The notes: generated by a model not told the origin, from the letters alone. A stretch of 64,000 nucleotides of DNA from UBA1351 sp963677885 (GCA_963677885.1 OY782500.1:4774001-4838000), one strand, 5' to 3'. Shown: positions 44,546 to 53,389, counted from the first letter of the stretch. Made by a program: numbers and translations.

Positions 44546-45394
44546 ATGAAACTAGTAGCATTCAAAAACAAGCATATAAAGTCATTTGGAGTATTCATTG
44601 AGAACAAGGGGATAATTGCAACGAATGAAACCCTAATGAATGCCACTAAATTCGAGGACATTTTAGCAGGTCAGTGTCAGTCCTTGGATCAAGAGATAGA
44701 TGGTAGTAGTGTGACCCTGTTGGCCCCCTTGTTACCTACAAAAAATATTATTTGCATCGGTAAAAACTACCACGATCACATTTTAGAGTTTGATGGTACT
44801 GATGAGTTGATTCAGGAAATTAAGGAAAATCCAATTTTCTTTACCAAGGCCTTATCAAGTGTATGTGGACCTATGGAGCCTATTCGTATCCCGACCCATG
44901 TGACTAGTGAAGTGGATTATGAGGGTGAGCTAGGTATTGTCATCGGTAAGACCTGTTATCATATCTCTCCAGACCAGGCCCAGGACTACATTTTTGGGTA
45001 TACAATTATTAACGATGTGACAGCAAGAGATCTTCAGAGGAAGCATAAGCAATGGTTTCTAGGAAAGGGCCTGGATACTTTTTGCCCGGCTGGTCCATAT
45101 ATAGTAACCAAGGATGAGATTGAAAACCCTCAGAACCTGAAAATCCAAACCAAGGTTAACGGTGAAGTAAGACAAGATGAGTCTACTGATAAAATGATTC
45201 ATACAATCAAAGCCCAAATTTCCTTTTTATCAAAGATGATGACCTTAAATCCGGGGGATGTCATTGCTACAGGAACACCTAAGGGCGTTGGTATGGGATT
45301 TGAGAAACCAAAGTTTTTAAAAGAAGGTGACCTTGTGGAAGTTAGTATTGAGGGGATTGGAATACTTAAAAATCATGTATCTGAGTTGAAATAA
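44546..45394 (+). CDS. Fumarylacetoacetate hydrolase family protein
   Basis: The start is ATG 44546 after GAAGGAG; 282 residues. The FAH fold is clear from DYEGELGIVIGK, YTIINDVTARDLQ and LNPGDVIATGTPKGVG. The metal ligands of the family (Glu, Glu, Asp) occur in this region. Members hydrolyse or decarboxylate 2-oxo acids such as acylpyruvates and 2-hydroxyhepta-diene-dioate. The gene lies just upstream of eda and kdgK but has its own terminator, so a sugar-acid role is only suggested. Confidence 0.88.
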   Translation: MKLVAFKNKHIKSFGVFIENKGIIATNETLMNATKFEDILAGQCQSLDQEIDGSSVTLLAPLLPTKNIICIGKNYHDHILEFDGTDELIQEIKENPIFFTKALSSVCGPMEPIRIPTHVTSEVDYEGELGIVIGKTCYHISPDQAQDYIFGYTIINDVTARDLQRKHKQWFLGKGLDTFCPAGPYIVTKDEIENPQNLKIQTKVNGEVRQDESTDKMIHTIKAQISFLSKMMTLNPGDVIATGTPKGVGMGFEKPKFLKEGDLVEVSIEGIGILKNHVSELK

Positions 45395-45447
45395 TTTCGT
45401 TACTTGGTTTAATTGTACAAAAAGAAGTATATATTTTTAGTTAATTA

Positions 45448-45476
45448 GTCAATGGTAACCCCGTTGACTTTTTTTT
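45448..45476 (+). terminator. Rho-independent terminator after the FAH-family gene
   Basis: GTCAATGG (45448-45455) pairs with CCGTTGAC (45461-45468) with one wobble and a five-base loop, followed by eight T residues. The -35 box of the eda promoter lies within its 3' arm. Confidence 0.83.
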
Positions 45477-45527
45477 ATCCTAGGTATAGAATATAAGTAC
45501 GTTGTCTGACAACAGACTACAGACAAC
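45464..45527 (+). promoter_or_regulatory. eda-kdgK promoter with FadR-type (GntR) operator
   Basis: TTGACT (45464-45469), 17 bases and TAGAAT (45487-45492) form the promoter. Downstream, GTTGTCTGACAAC (45501-45513) is a near-palindrome of the type bound by FadR-subfamily GntR regulators, and a second copy in the opposite orientation ends in CAGACAAC (45520-45527). The FadR-type gene at 47691 is the likely regulator; bound protein would block the transcription start. Confidence 0.65.
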
Positions 45528-45598
45528 AAAACTATGAAATGATGAATAATGACTATGACTATGGGTAATCAGTCAAGTCTGCCTATGTGGAGGTTCCA

Positions 45599-46246
45599 AT
45601 GAAGAAATATGAAACAGTGTCAGGGATTTTGGAAAGTGGTGTTGTAGCCGTTGTCCGTGCTGAATCCAAAGAACAGGGTTACAAGATTATTGAAGCTGTA
45701 AAAGCAGGTGGTGTTAAAGCCTTAGAAATTACATTAACAGTTCCTGGTGCGGTTGAAATTATTAAAGAATTGGTAGAGGCTTATAAAGATGAAGATGTTA
45801 TTATCGGAGCTGGTACAGTATTGGATTCCGAATCTGCAAGAGCTTGTATCTTAGCAGGTGCCAAGTATATTGTCAGTCCATGTTTTGATGCTGAAATGGT
45901 AAAACTTTGCAATCGTTATGCAGTACCGGTTATGCCAGGTGTATTTACTCCAAAAGAGTGTAAGGAAGCGTTGGAGTTAGGTGTTGACGTATTAAAAGTA
46001 TTTCCTGGTAACGCTTTTGGTCCTTCAATCATCAGTGCTTTCAGAGGACCCTTGCCACAAGGTAATTACATGCCAACCGGTGGCGTAAGCCTGGATAACG
46101 TATCAGAATGGATCAAAGCCGGTGCAGTTGCAGTTGGTGCAGGAAGTGTACTTACAAATGGCGCAAAAACAGGTGACTATGCATTGGTAACAGAAACTGC
46201 AAAGAAATTTGTTGCAGCTGTTAAAGAAGCCAGACAAGCACTATAA
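45599..46246 (+). CDS. eda: KDPG / 4-hydroxy-2-oxoglutarate aldolase
   Basis: The start is ATG 45599 after TGGAGG; 215 residues. It is a class I aldolase barrel with VVAVVRAESKEQ, the catalytic Glu in LEITLTVPGA, IIGAGTVLD, and the Schiff-base Lys in VLKVFPGNAFGP. It cleaves 2-keto-3-deoxy-6-phosphogluconate to pyruvate and glyceraldehyde-3-phosphate. The kdgK kinase gene follows, so the pair forms the lower part of hexuronate or KDG catabolism. Confidence 0.94.
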   Translation: MKKYETVSGILESGVVAVVRAESKEQGYKIIEAVKAGGVKALEITLTVPGAVEIIKELVEAYKDEDVIIGAGTVLDSESARACILAGAKYIVSPCFDAEMVKLCNRYAVPVMPGVFTPKECKEALELGVDVLKVFPGNAFGPSIISAFRGPLPQGNYMPTGGVSLDNVSEWIKAGAVAVGAGSVLTNGAKTGDYALVTETAKKFVAAVKEARQAL

Positions 46247-46268
46247 GATTATTAATAAGGAGCATATG

Positions 46269-47291
46269 ATGAAAAAAGTAGTTACTTTAGGTGAGATCAT
46301 GCTTAGATTATCACCACCAGATAAACAAAGATTTGTTCAAGCTGAATCATTTGATGTTATATATGGAGGCGGCGAAGCCAATGTGGCCCTTAGCGTGACC
46401 AATTATGGACTGGAAGGATATTTTGTATCCAAGTTGCCGGACAATCCAATAGGACAGGCGGCTATTAACCAACTGAGAAAATTTGGTGTTAACACAGATT
46501 ATGTGGCAAGAGGCGGCAACCGTGTCGGTATCTATTATTTAGAGCATGGTGCTTCCATGAGACCGTCCAAAGTTGTATACGACAGAGCAGGTTCCTCCAT
46601 TGCTGAAGCGACAGCCAGTGATTTTGACTTTGATGAAATTTTTGAAGGGGCAGACTGGTTCCATTTTTCAGGTATTACACCTGCCCTGTCTAAAGACGCG
46701 GCAATTCTTACAGAAGAAGCATGTAAAGCTGCAAAAAGAAAAGGTGTTACGATTTCCTGTGACTTGAACTATAGAAAAAAACTGTGGACACCAGATGAAG
46801 CCAAAGCTGTTATGACCAGTTTAATGGAATATGTGGATGTATGTATTGGTAATGAAGAAGATGCTGAAAAAGTTCTTGGCTTTAAACCAGGTGAAACTGA
46901 TGTAACCCAAGGTGAACTGGAACTTGAAGGATACAAGAGTATCTTTAAACAAATGCAGGAACAGTTTAATTTTAAATATGTAGTAACAACCCTTCGTGAG
47001 AGTCATTCTGCATCTGATAATGGCTGGTCAGCCCTTATTTACGATGGTAATGAATTCTATCACTCCAAGCATTATGATATCCGTATTATCGACCGCGTTG
47101 GTGGTGGCGACTCATTTGCAGGTGGTCTGATCTATGGTCTGTTATCCTCAGATGATTTTAAGTATGCCTTGGAATTTGCTGTAGGTGCATCCGCCCTTAA
47201 GCATACAATCTTTGGTGATGCTAACCTGGTTACAGTAGAAGAAGTTGAGACTTTGATCCAAGGTGATGGATCTGGTCGAGTAGAAAGATAA
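46269..47291 (+). CDS. kdgK: 2-keto-3-deoxygluconate kinase (PfkB family)
   Basis: The start is ATG 46269, well spaced from AAGGAG (46257-46262). The 340-residue ribokinase-family protein has the N-terminal GEIMLRLSP and GGGEANVAL motifs and the C-terminal anion-hole signature DRVGGGDSFAGGLIYGL with catalytic Asp. Phosphorylating KDG gives the substrate for Eda immediately upstream. A long hairpin follows and may act as the transcript end. Confidence 0.92.
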   Translation: MKKVVTLGEIMLRLSPPDKQRFVQAESFDVIYGGGEANVALSVTNYGLEGYFVSKLPDNPIGQAAINQLRKFGVNTDYVARGGNRVGIYYLEHGASMRPSKVVYDRAGSSIAEATASDFDFDEIFEGADWFHFSGITPALSKDAAILTEEACKAAKRKGVTISCDLNYRKKLWTPDEAKAVMTSLMEYVDVCIGNEEDAEKVLGFKPGETDVTQGELELEGYKSIFKQMQEQFNFKYVVTTLRESHSASDNGWSALIYDGNEFYHSKHYDIRIIDRVGGGDSFAGGLIYGLLSSDDFKYALEFAVGASALKHTIFGDANLVTVEEVETLIQGDGSGRVER

Positions 47292-47459
47292 TTCCCTTTA
47301 ATAAAAACGGACAGGCGTAGGTATAGTGCTCCTAGTGGTCGGGCGGTGATTCCCAAATGCATAGACTTGTTTTGAGAGCTGCAGGTTGCTATGCATTCGT
47401 GAATCAAAGCCCAACCACCAGGACACTATACCTACGCCTTGTGTGTTTATTGGGGAATT
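47290..47459. repeat. Long imperfect inverted repeat / hairpin element 3 (~170 bp)
   Basis: Outer arms AATTCCC (47291) and GGGGAATT (47453-47460) pair. AGGCGTAGGTATAGTG (47313-47328) pairs perfectly with CACTATACCTACGCCT (ending 47439), and a further imperfect block ends in AAATGCATAG/CTATGCATT, where GCATAG (47359-47364) and CTATGC (47389-47394) flank a 24-nt loop. Arms are near 75 nt each. The shape matches hairpin elements at 16169 and 21999, yet the sequences look unrelated. It may terminate kdgK or be a small mobile element. Confidence 0.86.
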
Positions 47460-47460
47460 T

Positions 47461-47690
47461 GTGGTTGTTGAGTTGGGGGAAGTTGTATGAAAATTTGTGT
47501 TTATGGGGGTTGTGATTAATTGGTTTTATGATAATAGTGGCATAAGACAATCCTATAGTTGATTTTGGGTTGAGGTTTAATCTGTCTTGTTTGGTTGATT
47601 TTAAGGCGGTTTGTGTAGTATGATTAGGTGAGTTTTGTTTGGCTGGGTTGGTTTTGGTTTTGAGATGACTTGGCTGAGTTAGGAGACGTT
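47461..47690 (+). other. Extremely G/T-rich stretch ahead of the FadR-type gene
   Basis: By hand count these 230 bases contain 76 G but only 11 C on the top strand, with none at all in 47461-47520, and several runs of four or five G. No ORF with a credible start lies in it. AGGAGA at its end is the ribosome site of the FadR-type gene. The promoter of that gene must be here but is not clear. Confidence 0.7.
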
Positions 47691-48365
47691 ATGTACGATA
47701 AAGGGATATTATCACAGAAGGTTGCTGATGATATTAAGAAAATGATCATAGAGAAGGACTACCGTCCTGGAGACAAATTACCTAATGAACTGGAAATGTC
47801 TAAGATTATCAATGTGTCCAGATCTACTATTCGTGAGGCTATTAAGATTTTGGTGTCTACCAGTATTCTTGAAGTACGACGAGGTAAAGGGACTTTTGTT
47901 TCAGATACTCCCGGCTTGTCGTCGGATCCTTTGGGTATGGACTTTGTTGAGGAAGAGAATCTTCTTGAGCATTTTTTTGAGATGCGGTTGATTATAGAAC
48001 CTCAAATGGTAAAACTAGCTGTCCTTCGAGGCGGGGATGAAGATTTTAAGGATATTCAAATGGCATACGAGGCAGTGGAAAAAGCCTTGACTTCAGGAGA
48101 AAATCATTCATTGGCAGACATAGAATTTCATAATTTAATAGCCAAGGCTTCCGGTAACCCAATTATGGAGAGAATTATACCTGTTATTAACAATGGAATT
48201 CAGGGTGGATATGCTAAAACCAAAGACCAGCCAGAGTCTGCTGAAGTTGTTGGTCAACAACACAGAAAGATTATGAAAGCCATTGAAAACAGGGATCCAG
48301 AAGCTGCATATGTGGCCATGCAAGAACATATTGAATATGGGTATTTAAGAAGCAAACAAATATAG
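47691..48365 (+). CDS. GntR-family (FadR subfamily) transcriptional regulator, probable KDG regulator
   Basis: The start is ATG 47691 after TTAGGAGA; 224 residues. An N-terminal winged helix (YRPGDKLPNELEMSKIINVSRSTIREAIKIL, RRGKGTFVS) is followed by an FCD ligand-binding domain (HFFEMRLIIEPQMVKLAVLRG, DIEFHNLIAKASGN, QQHRKIMKAIENRD) with the Asp/His metal-ligand pattern. FadR-type operators of this kind lie over the eda promoter. It is inferred to repress eda-kdgK until a sugar-acid intermediate binds. Confidence 0.9.
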   Translation: MYDKGILSQKVADDIKKMIIEKDYRPGDKLPNELEMSKIINVSRSTIREAIKILVSTSILEVRRGKGTFVSDTPGLSSDPLGMDFVEEENLLEHFFEMRLIIEPQMVKLAVLRGGDEDFKDIQMAYEAVEKALTSGENHSLADIEFHNLIAKASGNPIMERIIPVINNGIQGGYAKTKDQPESAEVVGQQHRKIMKAIENRDPEAAYVAMQEHIEYGYLRSKQI

Positions 48366-48461
48366 TATAGTACATAAGAACTAAAACAAATGAGAAGCAT
48401 TTATTATTCTATCCCCATATGATATGATTAGCTTGGGAGTAAATCCTCTGGGAGGTAGATG

Positions 48462-49754
48462 ATGAGCAGAGATAGAGACATTCAACTAATACAAGAGAAA
48501 ATGATAGGCTGTGGTTCTTTTACATGGTCTGATAAACATAAAGACACCATCGATGCTTCCGATGGTTTTTTTGAAATGTTGGAATTGGATAAAGACGTGA
48601 TGTCCCTGGATAAACTGAAATCCTTGATACTTGATGAAGATCTTGTAGAATTGAAGGAGAGTTTTCGTTTCAACACCAATCACAAAAAAGAAGGCTTTGA
48701 TATGCTTTTTAGGGTTAGAAGCGGCATGGGAAGGGCAAAGCGTGTTAATGCCCGTCTACGTTGTTATTATGATGATGTAGGCAGCCTAAAGGAGATTATT
48801 GGCGTTCTTCTTGATTTAAGTTATAACAATCAGAGGGATTATTCCACGAGGCTGAATGACGAGAAGTTTTATAGACTCTTTGGTGATGCTCCAATAGGAA
48901 TATCCCTCTTAAGAGTTGATGGTACCAGCTTTCTGTGCAACGACAGTTTAGTTGACAGTGTTTATTATAAAGAGTATGAATTGAAAGAATTACCTTTTCA
49001 TGCCCTTATTCATGAAGAAGATCAACATAAGTTTGTGACCCTTTATAAGAGTATGGTTGAAGGCCAGATTCCTTCTTTTAGAAATGATTTTCGTATCATT
49101 AATAAAAAGGGTGAAAAAGTGTGGCATGATATTACGGCATCCTCTGTTCGTGATATGTATGATAAGATTAAGTACATTATTATTATGGCACAGCCAAGCC
49201 AACGAAATACCAGCCACTCTACAAGGAAAGGGCTGCTTAAGTCGATTAGAGATGAGCTCAATGACTTATCACTAAGAGATGCACTGTCTGGTCTTTACAA
49301 TAGGCAGTATGCCCTGAGTAAGCTAAGAGAACTTATTCTTGTGTTTTATGAAAAGAATCTTACCTTTTCAACTTTGCTCATAGATTTAGACCATATTAAC
49401 CACATTAATGAAAAATTCGGTTATGAATGCGGTGATAAGATCATTCATGATTTGTCTGAGATTTTTAAGGCGGCCACCCGTGATACAGATGTGGGAGCCA
49501 GATGGGGCGGAGAGGAGTTTATCATACTTTTCCCGGAGATGGATATTCATACAGCTACAATTTTAGCCAATCGATTGCGCAATGAGGTCCGTAACACGAT
49601 CCTCATGTGGGAAGGCCATGAAATCCAGATGACTGTGAGTATCAGCGTGACCTCCTATACCTCTGATGACACCTTAAAAACCTTCCTTAATAAGATTGAT
49701 AAAGCCCTTTATGAGGATAAAACAGACCTGAGAGATATTGTGCGACAAATATAG
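48462..49754 (+). CDS. PAS-GGDEF diguanylate cyclase, cytosolic
   Basis: The start is ATG 48462 (ATG 48459 is too close to GGAGG); 430 residues. Two PAS-like regions occupy about 15-115 and 130-250, followed by a GGDEF domain. The active site is GGEEF near residue 349, preceded five residues earlier by RDTD, an RxxD inhibitory site, so both synthesis and product inhibition of c-di-GMP are expected. No membrane segment is present, so it senses a cytosolic signal. Confidence 0.9.
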   Translation: MSRDRDIQLIQEKMIGCGSFTWSDKHKDTIDASDGFFEMLELDKDVMSLDKLKSLILDEDLVELKESFRFNTNHKKEGFDMLFRVRSGMGRAKRVNARLRCYYDDVGSLKEIIGVLLDLSYNNQRDYSTRLNDEKFYRLFGDAPIGISLLRVDGTSFLCNDSLVDSVYYKEYELKELPFHALIHEEDQHKFVTLYKSMVEGQIPSFRNDFRIINKKGEKVWHDITASSVRDMYDKIKYIIIMAQPSQRNTSHSTRKGLLKSIRDELNDLSLRDALSGLYNRQYALSKLRELILVFYEKNLTFSTLLIDLDHINHINEKFGYECGDKIIHDLSEIFKAATRDTDVGARWGGEEFIILFPEMDIHTATILANRLRNEVRNTILMWEGHEIQMTVSISVTSYTSDDTLKTFLNKIDKALYEDKTDLRDIVRQI

Positions 49755-49787
49755 ACAAGAATTCCATAGAATTATGTATGAGCTATC

Positions 49788-49830
49788 GAGCTGATTTTAC
49801 GAGAAAAAGACTGTAAAATCAGCTCTTTTT
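49788..49830 (+). terminator. Strong Rho-independent terminator after the PAS-GGDEF gene
   Basis: GAGCTGATTTTAC (49788-49800) pairs perfectly with GTAAAATCAGCTC (49813-49825), followed by a T-run. Confidence 0.9.
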
Positions 49831-49832
49831 AC

Positions 49833-49893
49833 TTGTTTTTTTATGTGGCCTATGCTATACTTTCGGAAATGACAAGACACCTGATGGCAGGTG
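49833..49893 (+). promoter_or_regulatory. nadABC promoter and candidate NAD-repressor operator
   Basis: TTGTTT (49833-49838), 17 bases, TATACT (49856-49861). Downstream, CACCTG (49878-49883), ATGG, CAGGTG (49888-49893) form a perfect inverted repeat flanked by GACA-type sequence. The position just after the transcription start suits a repressor such as NiaR/YrxA; the identity is a suggestion only. Confidence 0.6.
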
Positions 49894-49922
49894 ACAAAAC
49901 ATGTGTATAGGAAGAAGGAATT

Positions 49923-50825
49923 ATGAATTATATTGATGAAATAAAACGTCTTAAAAAAGAAAAAAACGCCTTGATTCTGGCTCACTTCTATCAGACTGGA
50001 GACATTCAAGATGTGGCTGATTTTGTAGGTGATTCTTTAGCTTTGGCAAAGATTGGTCAAGAGGCTAAGGAAGATATTATTATCCTTTGTGGAGTTAGAT
50101 TTATGGCTGAGACAGCCAAAATTCTATCGCCGGACAAGAGCGTTTTACTTCCCAATACGGATGCAGGATGTCCTATGGCTGATATGGTGACGAAAGAGGC
50201 TTTGGCTGCCTATAAAGAAGAACATCCGGAAACTTATATTGTTTCCTATGTTAATACCAATGCAGATGTAAAGGCCCTTAGTGATGTGTGTGTTACATCA
50301 TCAAATGGTCTGAATATCGTCAAAAAAATCAATAAGGATAAAATCCTTTTCTTACCGGATAGAAATTTAGGCGGCTATATTCAGAATGAAACCGGTCATG
50401 AAGGTATGGATTTATGGCCAGGTTACTGCTGCGTTCATCATAATATCCGACCCTTTATGGTAAAGGATAAGATGGAGGACTACCCTGAGGCAAAAGTTTT
50501 GGTCCATCCGGAATGTCGTCAGGATGTAGTTGAATTAGCTGATTATGTTGGCTCAACCAAGGGAATCATCGATTATGTAAGACAGTCTGATCATAAGCAG
50601 TTTATTATCGTTACAGAGGAAGGGATTCTTCATCCACTTGAGGCAGAAAATCCTCAGAAGGAATTTATTCTGGCCGCAAATGAATTGGTGTGTTCCAATA
50701 TGAAAAAGCTGACCATTGAACAAGTATATCAGTGCTTAAAGGATGAGACAGGAGCAATTGAGCTAAGCGAGGAAGTCATAGACAAGGGGAATCGTCCCCT
50801 ATCAGCGATGCTTGCCCTTAGTTAA
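49923..50825 (+). CDS. nadA: Quinolinate synthase A
   Basis: This 300-residue 4Fe-4S enzyme condenses iminoaspartate and dihydroxyacetone phosphate to quinolinate. Family motifs include ALILAHFYQTGDIQDVADFVGDSL, CGVRFMAETAKILSPDK, NTDAGCPMADM, VCVTSSN, VHPECRQDV and STKGI. Cluster-ligand Cys are present in GVRF, PGYCCVHH and VCSNMKK regions. It is first in nadABC, the de novo NAD pathway from aspartate, and has a palindromic operator upstream. Confidence 0.95.
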   Translation: MNYIDEIKRLKKEKNALILAHFYQTGDIQDVADFVGDSLALAKIGQEAKEDIIILCGVRFMAETAKILSPDKSVLLPNTDAGCPMADMVTKEALAAYKEEHPETYIVSYVNTNADVKALSDVCVTSSNGLNIVKKINKDKILFLPDRNLGGYIQNETGHEGMDLWPGYCCVHHNIRPFMVKDKMEDYPEAKVLVHPECRQDVVELADYVGSTKGIIDYVRQSDHKQFIIVTEEGILHPLEAENPQKEFILAANELVCSNMKKLTIEQVYQCLKDETGAIELSEEVIDKGNRPLSAMLALS

Positions 50826-50843
50826 CAAGGTGAGGTGTAACAC

Positions 50844-52433
50844 ATGAGAATTATGAAGACGGATGTGGTCATTGTAGGCGGAGGTTTGGCAGGTTTATAC
50901 ACTGCCTTATCTATTGATGAGAAGTATGATGTCTTAATCTTATCCAAAGGCGGCGAGGATACAGCCGGAAGTAAGTTCGCTCAAGGAGGGATAGCTGCAT
51001 GTATTGGCATGGATGATTCTTTTGACAGACATGTAAGTGATACCCTGGTTGCAGGTAATTATTATAATGACCCAAGTCTAGTAGAGAATTTTGTCGCTGA
51101 CGGAGCAAAAGAAGTCTTTCGCCTGATGGATTATGGTGTGGAGTTTGATCGAGGGCCCCATGGAGAAATTTTACGAACACTGGAAGGTGGTCATTCCAAA
51201 CACAGGGTTCTACATGCTCATGGCGATGCAACCGGTAGAGAAATCATGGTAAAAATCTCGGCAGCTGTCCACTCGCAAAAACATATTACATGGAAAAGGA
51301 ATACACAGATCATTGAACTTTTGAAAGTTGATTATAAAGTCTGTGGTCTTGAGGTGATTATCCAAGATGAAGTATGTAGGATAATCTGTAAAAAAGTCGT
51401 ATTGGCTACTGGTGGGATTGGTGGTCAATACCTTGAAACTACTAATCCTGAACCACTTTTTGGAGAAGGTATAGCATTTGCATATGAGGCTGGAGCACGT
51501 ATTAAGGATGCTTCCCTTGTCCAATTTCATCCAACAGCTCTTTATTTGAAAGATTCAAAGAAAAGATTTCTGATGACAGAAGCCATTCGGGGTGAAGGTG
51601 GAGTGCTTCGAAACTCATCTGGCAAGGCTTTCATGAGTAAATATGACAAGCGCAAAGACCTGGCTCCCAGAGATGTTGTTGCAAGGGCTGTTTTTTCTGA
51701 AATGAAGAAAACCAATGCTGATCATGTTTGGCTGGATATTCGTCATCATAGTAAGGAATTCCTAGAGGAACGATTCCCGACTGTGTTTACTAGGCTGAGA
51801 GAAGAAGGGATATGTATGGAGAAAGATATGATTCCTGTTCTTCCAGTTGCCCATTATTTTGTCGGAGGTATAGAGGTAGATTATCATGGAGCTACCAATA
51901 TTGATAATCTCTACGCATGTGGTGAGACAGCCTCGACGGGTATTCATGGCGGTAACCGCCTGGCCAGTAATTCCTTGCTTGAATGCATTGTATACGGTAA
52001 ACGCTGTGGTAACCATATCAATAAGGCTTTGGACCAAGAATTGGAAGAGGCTGGGCCTGCGAGCCTGAAAGACAGTCCTAGTAAAGTGAAAGGGTCTGGT
52101 TATGATTATGACGATCATGACAAAACAGGTGACAAGAAGCCTCGTGCAAGTCACATAAGTGGTCAAGATAACCTAGAAGATATCAAGCACGAACTGAAAG
52201 AACTGATGACGGATTATGTAGGTATCGTCCGATCTGATGAGGGACTAAATCATGCCCTAAGACGGATTAAGTCCATAGAAAAGCAACTCCTGTGGAAGAG
52301 AAGAAGTATATATTGGTTGGAAACTTATAGAAGGGTCATTACTGCCAGATTAATCGTAGAAGATGGAATAACAAAAGACTCCATTGGATGTCATTATAAA
52401 AAGAATAATAGAATCAACGAGGTTGCAATGTAG
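50844..52433 (+). CDS. nadB: L-aspartate oxidase / fumarate-coupled
   Basis: This 529-residue flavoprotein oxidises L-aspartate to iminoaspartate. An FAD fold opens the protein (VVIVGGGLAGLYTALSI), with SKFAQGGIAAC, VLHAHGDATGREI, LVQFHPTALYL, GEGGVLRNSSG, VAHYFVGGIEVD and GETASTGIHGGNRLASNSLLEC following. Under anaerobic conditions fumarate would be the electron acceptor. About 50 residues before the C-terminal helical domain (near 402-445) form a Lys/Asp/Ser-rich, apparently disordered insertion. It ends overlapping the GTG of nadC. Confidence 0.94.
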   Translation: MRIMKTDVVIVGGGLAGLYTALSIDEKYDVLILSKGGEDTAGSKFAQGGIAACIGMDDSFDRHVSDTLVAGNYYNDPSLVENFVADGAKEVFRLMDYGVEFDRGPHGEILRTLEGGHSKHRVLHAHGDATGREIMVKISAAVHSQKHITWKRNTQIIELLKVDYKVCGLEVIIQDEVCRIICKKVVLATGGIGGQYLETTNPEPLFGEGIAFAYEAGARIKDASLVQFHPTALYLKDSKKRFLMTEAIRGEGGVLRNSSGKAFMSKYDKRKDLAPRDVVARAVFSEMKKTNADHVWLDIRHHSKEFLEERFPTVFTRLREEGICMEKDMIPVLPVAHYFVGGIEVDYHGATNIDNLYACGETASTGIHGGNRLASNSLLECIVYGKRCGNHINKALDQELEEAGPASLKDSPSKVKGSGYDYDDHDKTGDKKPRASHISGQDNLEDIKHELKELMTDYVGIVRSDEGLNHALRRIKSIEKQLLWKRRSIYWLETYRRVITARLIVEDGITKDSIGCHYKKNNRINEVAM

Positions 52434-53281
52434 TGAAGCATATAAATGAACATTATTTGAAAAGAAGAATTCAAGACTGGCTCTATGAAGATATGCCATT
52501 TGGTGACATCACGTCTGAAAATGTCATTCCTGTCAGCAGAAATGGCGAGGTGAGCTTAATTGCCAAAGAGGATGGTTTTATTTGCGGGCTGCCACTTGCT
52601 GATTATATATTCAAGGCATGTGATGAGACCGTCCATACTGACTTTCAGATCCGTGAAGGAAGTCCTGTAAAGGCCGGTCAGGTCATTGGGGGAATTAAAG
52701 GTCCTATCCAGGCTATATTGCAAGGTGAGCGATTATTCCTTAATCTTCTCCAGCGCCTAAGTGGGATAGCCACTATGAGCATGAAGTATAGCCAAGCCGT
52801 GTCTGGCCTGGAAACAAGAATTGTTGATACCAGAAAAACGACGCCAGGTCTTAGGGACCTTGAAAAGTATGCAGTCAAGATAGGTGGCTGTCACAACCAC
52901 AGGTTTTCCCTTAGTGATGCTGTTATGTTAAAGGACAATCACATTAAAGCAGCTGGTTCCATAGGTCAAGGGGTAAAACAGGTCAGAGACAGGATTCCCC
53001 ATACCATGAAGATTGAAGTTGAAACGGAAAACCTTCTTATGGTCAGACAATCCCTTGAAGCTGGTGCTGATATTATAATGCTAGATAATATGTCGACAAG
53101 GATGATGAGTGAAGCCGTTGATTTAATCAGAAATGTAGATGACCGTGTTCTAATTGAAGCTAGCGGAAACATGGTCCTTTCAAGGGTCAGGGAAGTGGCA
53201 GAAACAGGTGTTGATATCATTAGTGTCGGTGCATTGACCCATTCAGTGGTGGCTCTGGATATCAGTATGAAATACCTTTAA
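52433..53281 (+). CDS. nadC: Nicotinate-nucleotide pyrophosphorylase (carboxylating)
   Basis: This 282-residue quinolinate phosphoribosyltransferase starts at GTG 52433, overlapping the nadB stop by one base after GAGG. Motifs: EDMPFGDITSEN, NLLQRLSGIAT, VDTRKTTPGLRDLEKYAVKIGGCHNHRFSLSD (conserved), VMLKDNHI, KIEVETEN, IMLDNMS and EASGNM. It makes nicotinate mononucleotide from quinolinate and PRPP, the third step of the same operon. Confidence 0.95.
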   Translation: MKHINEHYLKRRIQDWLYEDMPFGDITSENVIPVSRNGEVSLIAKEDGFICGLPLADYIFKACDETVHTDFQIREGSPVKAGQVIGGIKGPIQAILQGERLFLNLLQRLSGIATMSMKYSQAVSGLETRIVDTRKTTPGLRDLEKYAVKIGGCHNHRFSLSDAVMLKDNHIKAAGSIGQGVKQVRDRIPHTMKIEVETENLLMVRQSLEAGADIIMLDNMSTRMMSEAVDLIRNVDDRVLIEASGNMVLSRVREVAETGVDIISVGALTHSVVALDISMKYL

Positions 53282-53359
53282 TACAAGAAGCAGATGGAAG
53301 ATATAGTGGTCACATGGGACCAAAAATTCTTTTATCTGTTTTTTTCTTTCAAAATTCAA

Positions 53360-53389
53360 TTGGCAAATATGAGTGGCTTATGGGATAAT
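53360..53389 (+). promoter_or_regulatory. Probable aroK promoter
   Basis: TTGGCA (53360-53365), 18 bases, GATAAT (53384-53389), followed by AAGGAG and the aroK ATG at 53413. A T-rich stretch at 53331-53346 upstream may end nadABC transcription but has no clear stem. Confidence 0.5.

Noticed and set aside
47132..47407. 91-codon minus-strand ORF over the kdgK end and hairpin 3
   Set aside because: No ribosome site; it overlaps a well-supported gene and a palindrome.
48459..48461. ATG 48459 as start of the PAS-GGDEF gene
   Set aside because: Only three bases from GGAGG; ATG 48462 has the better spacing.
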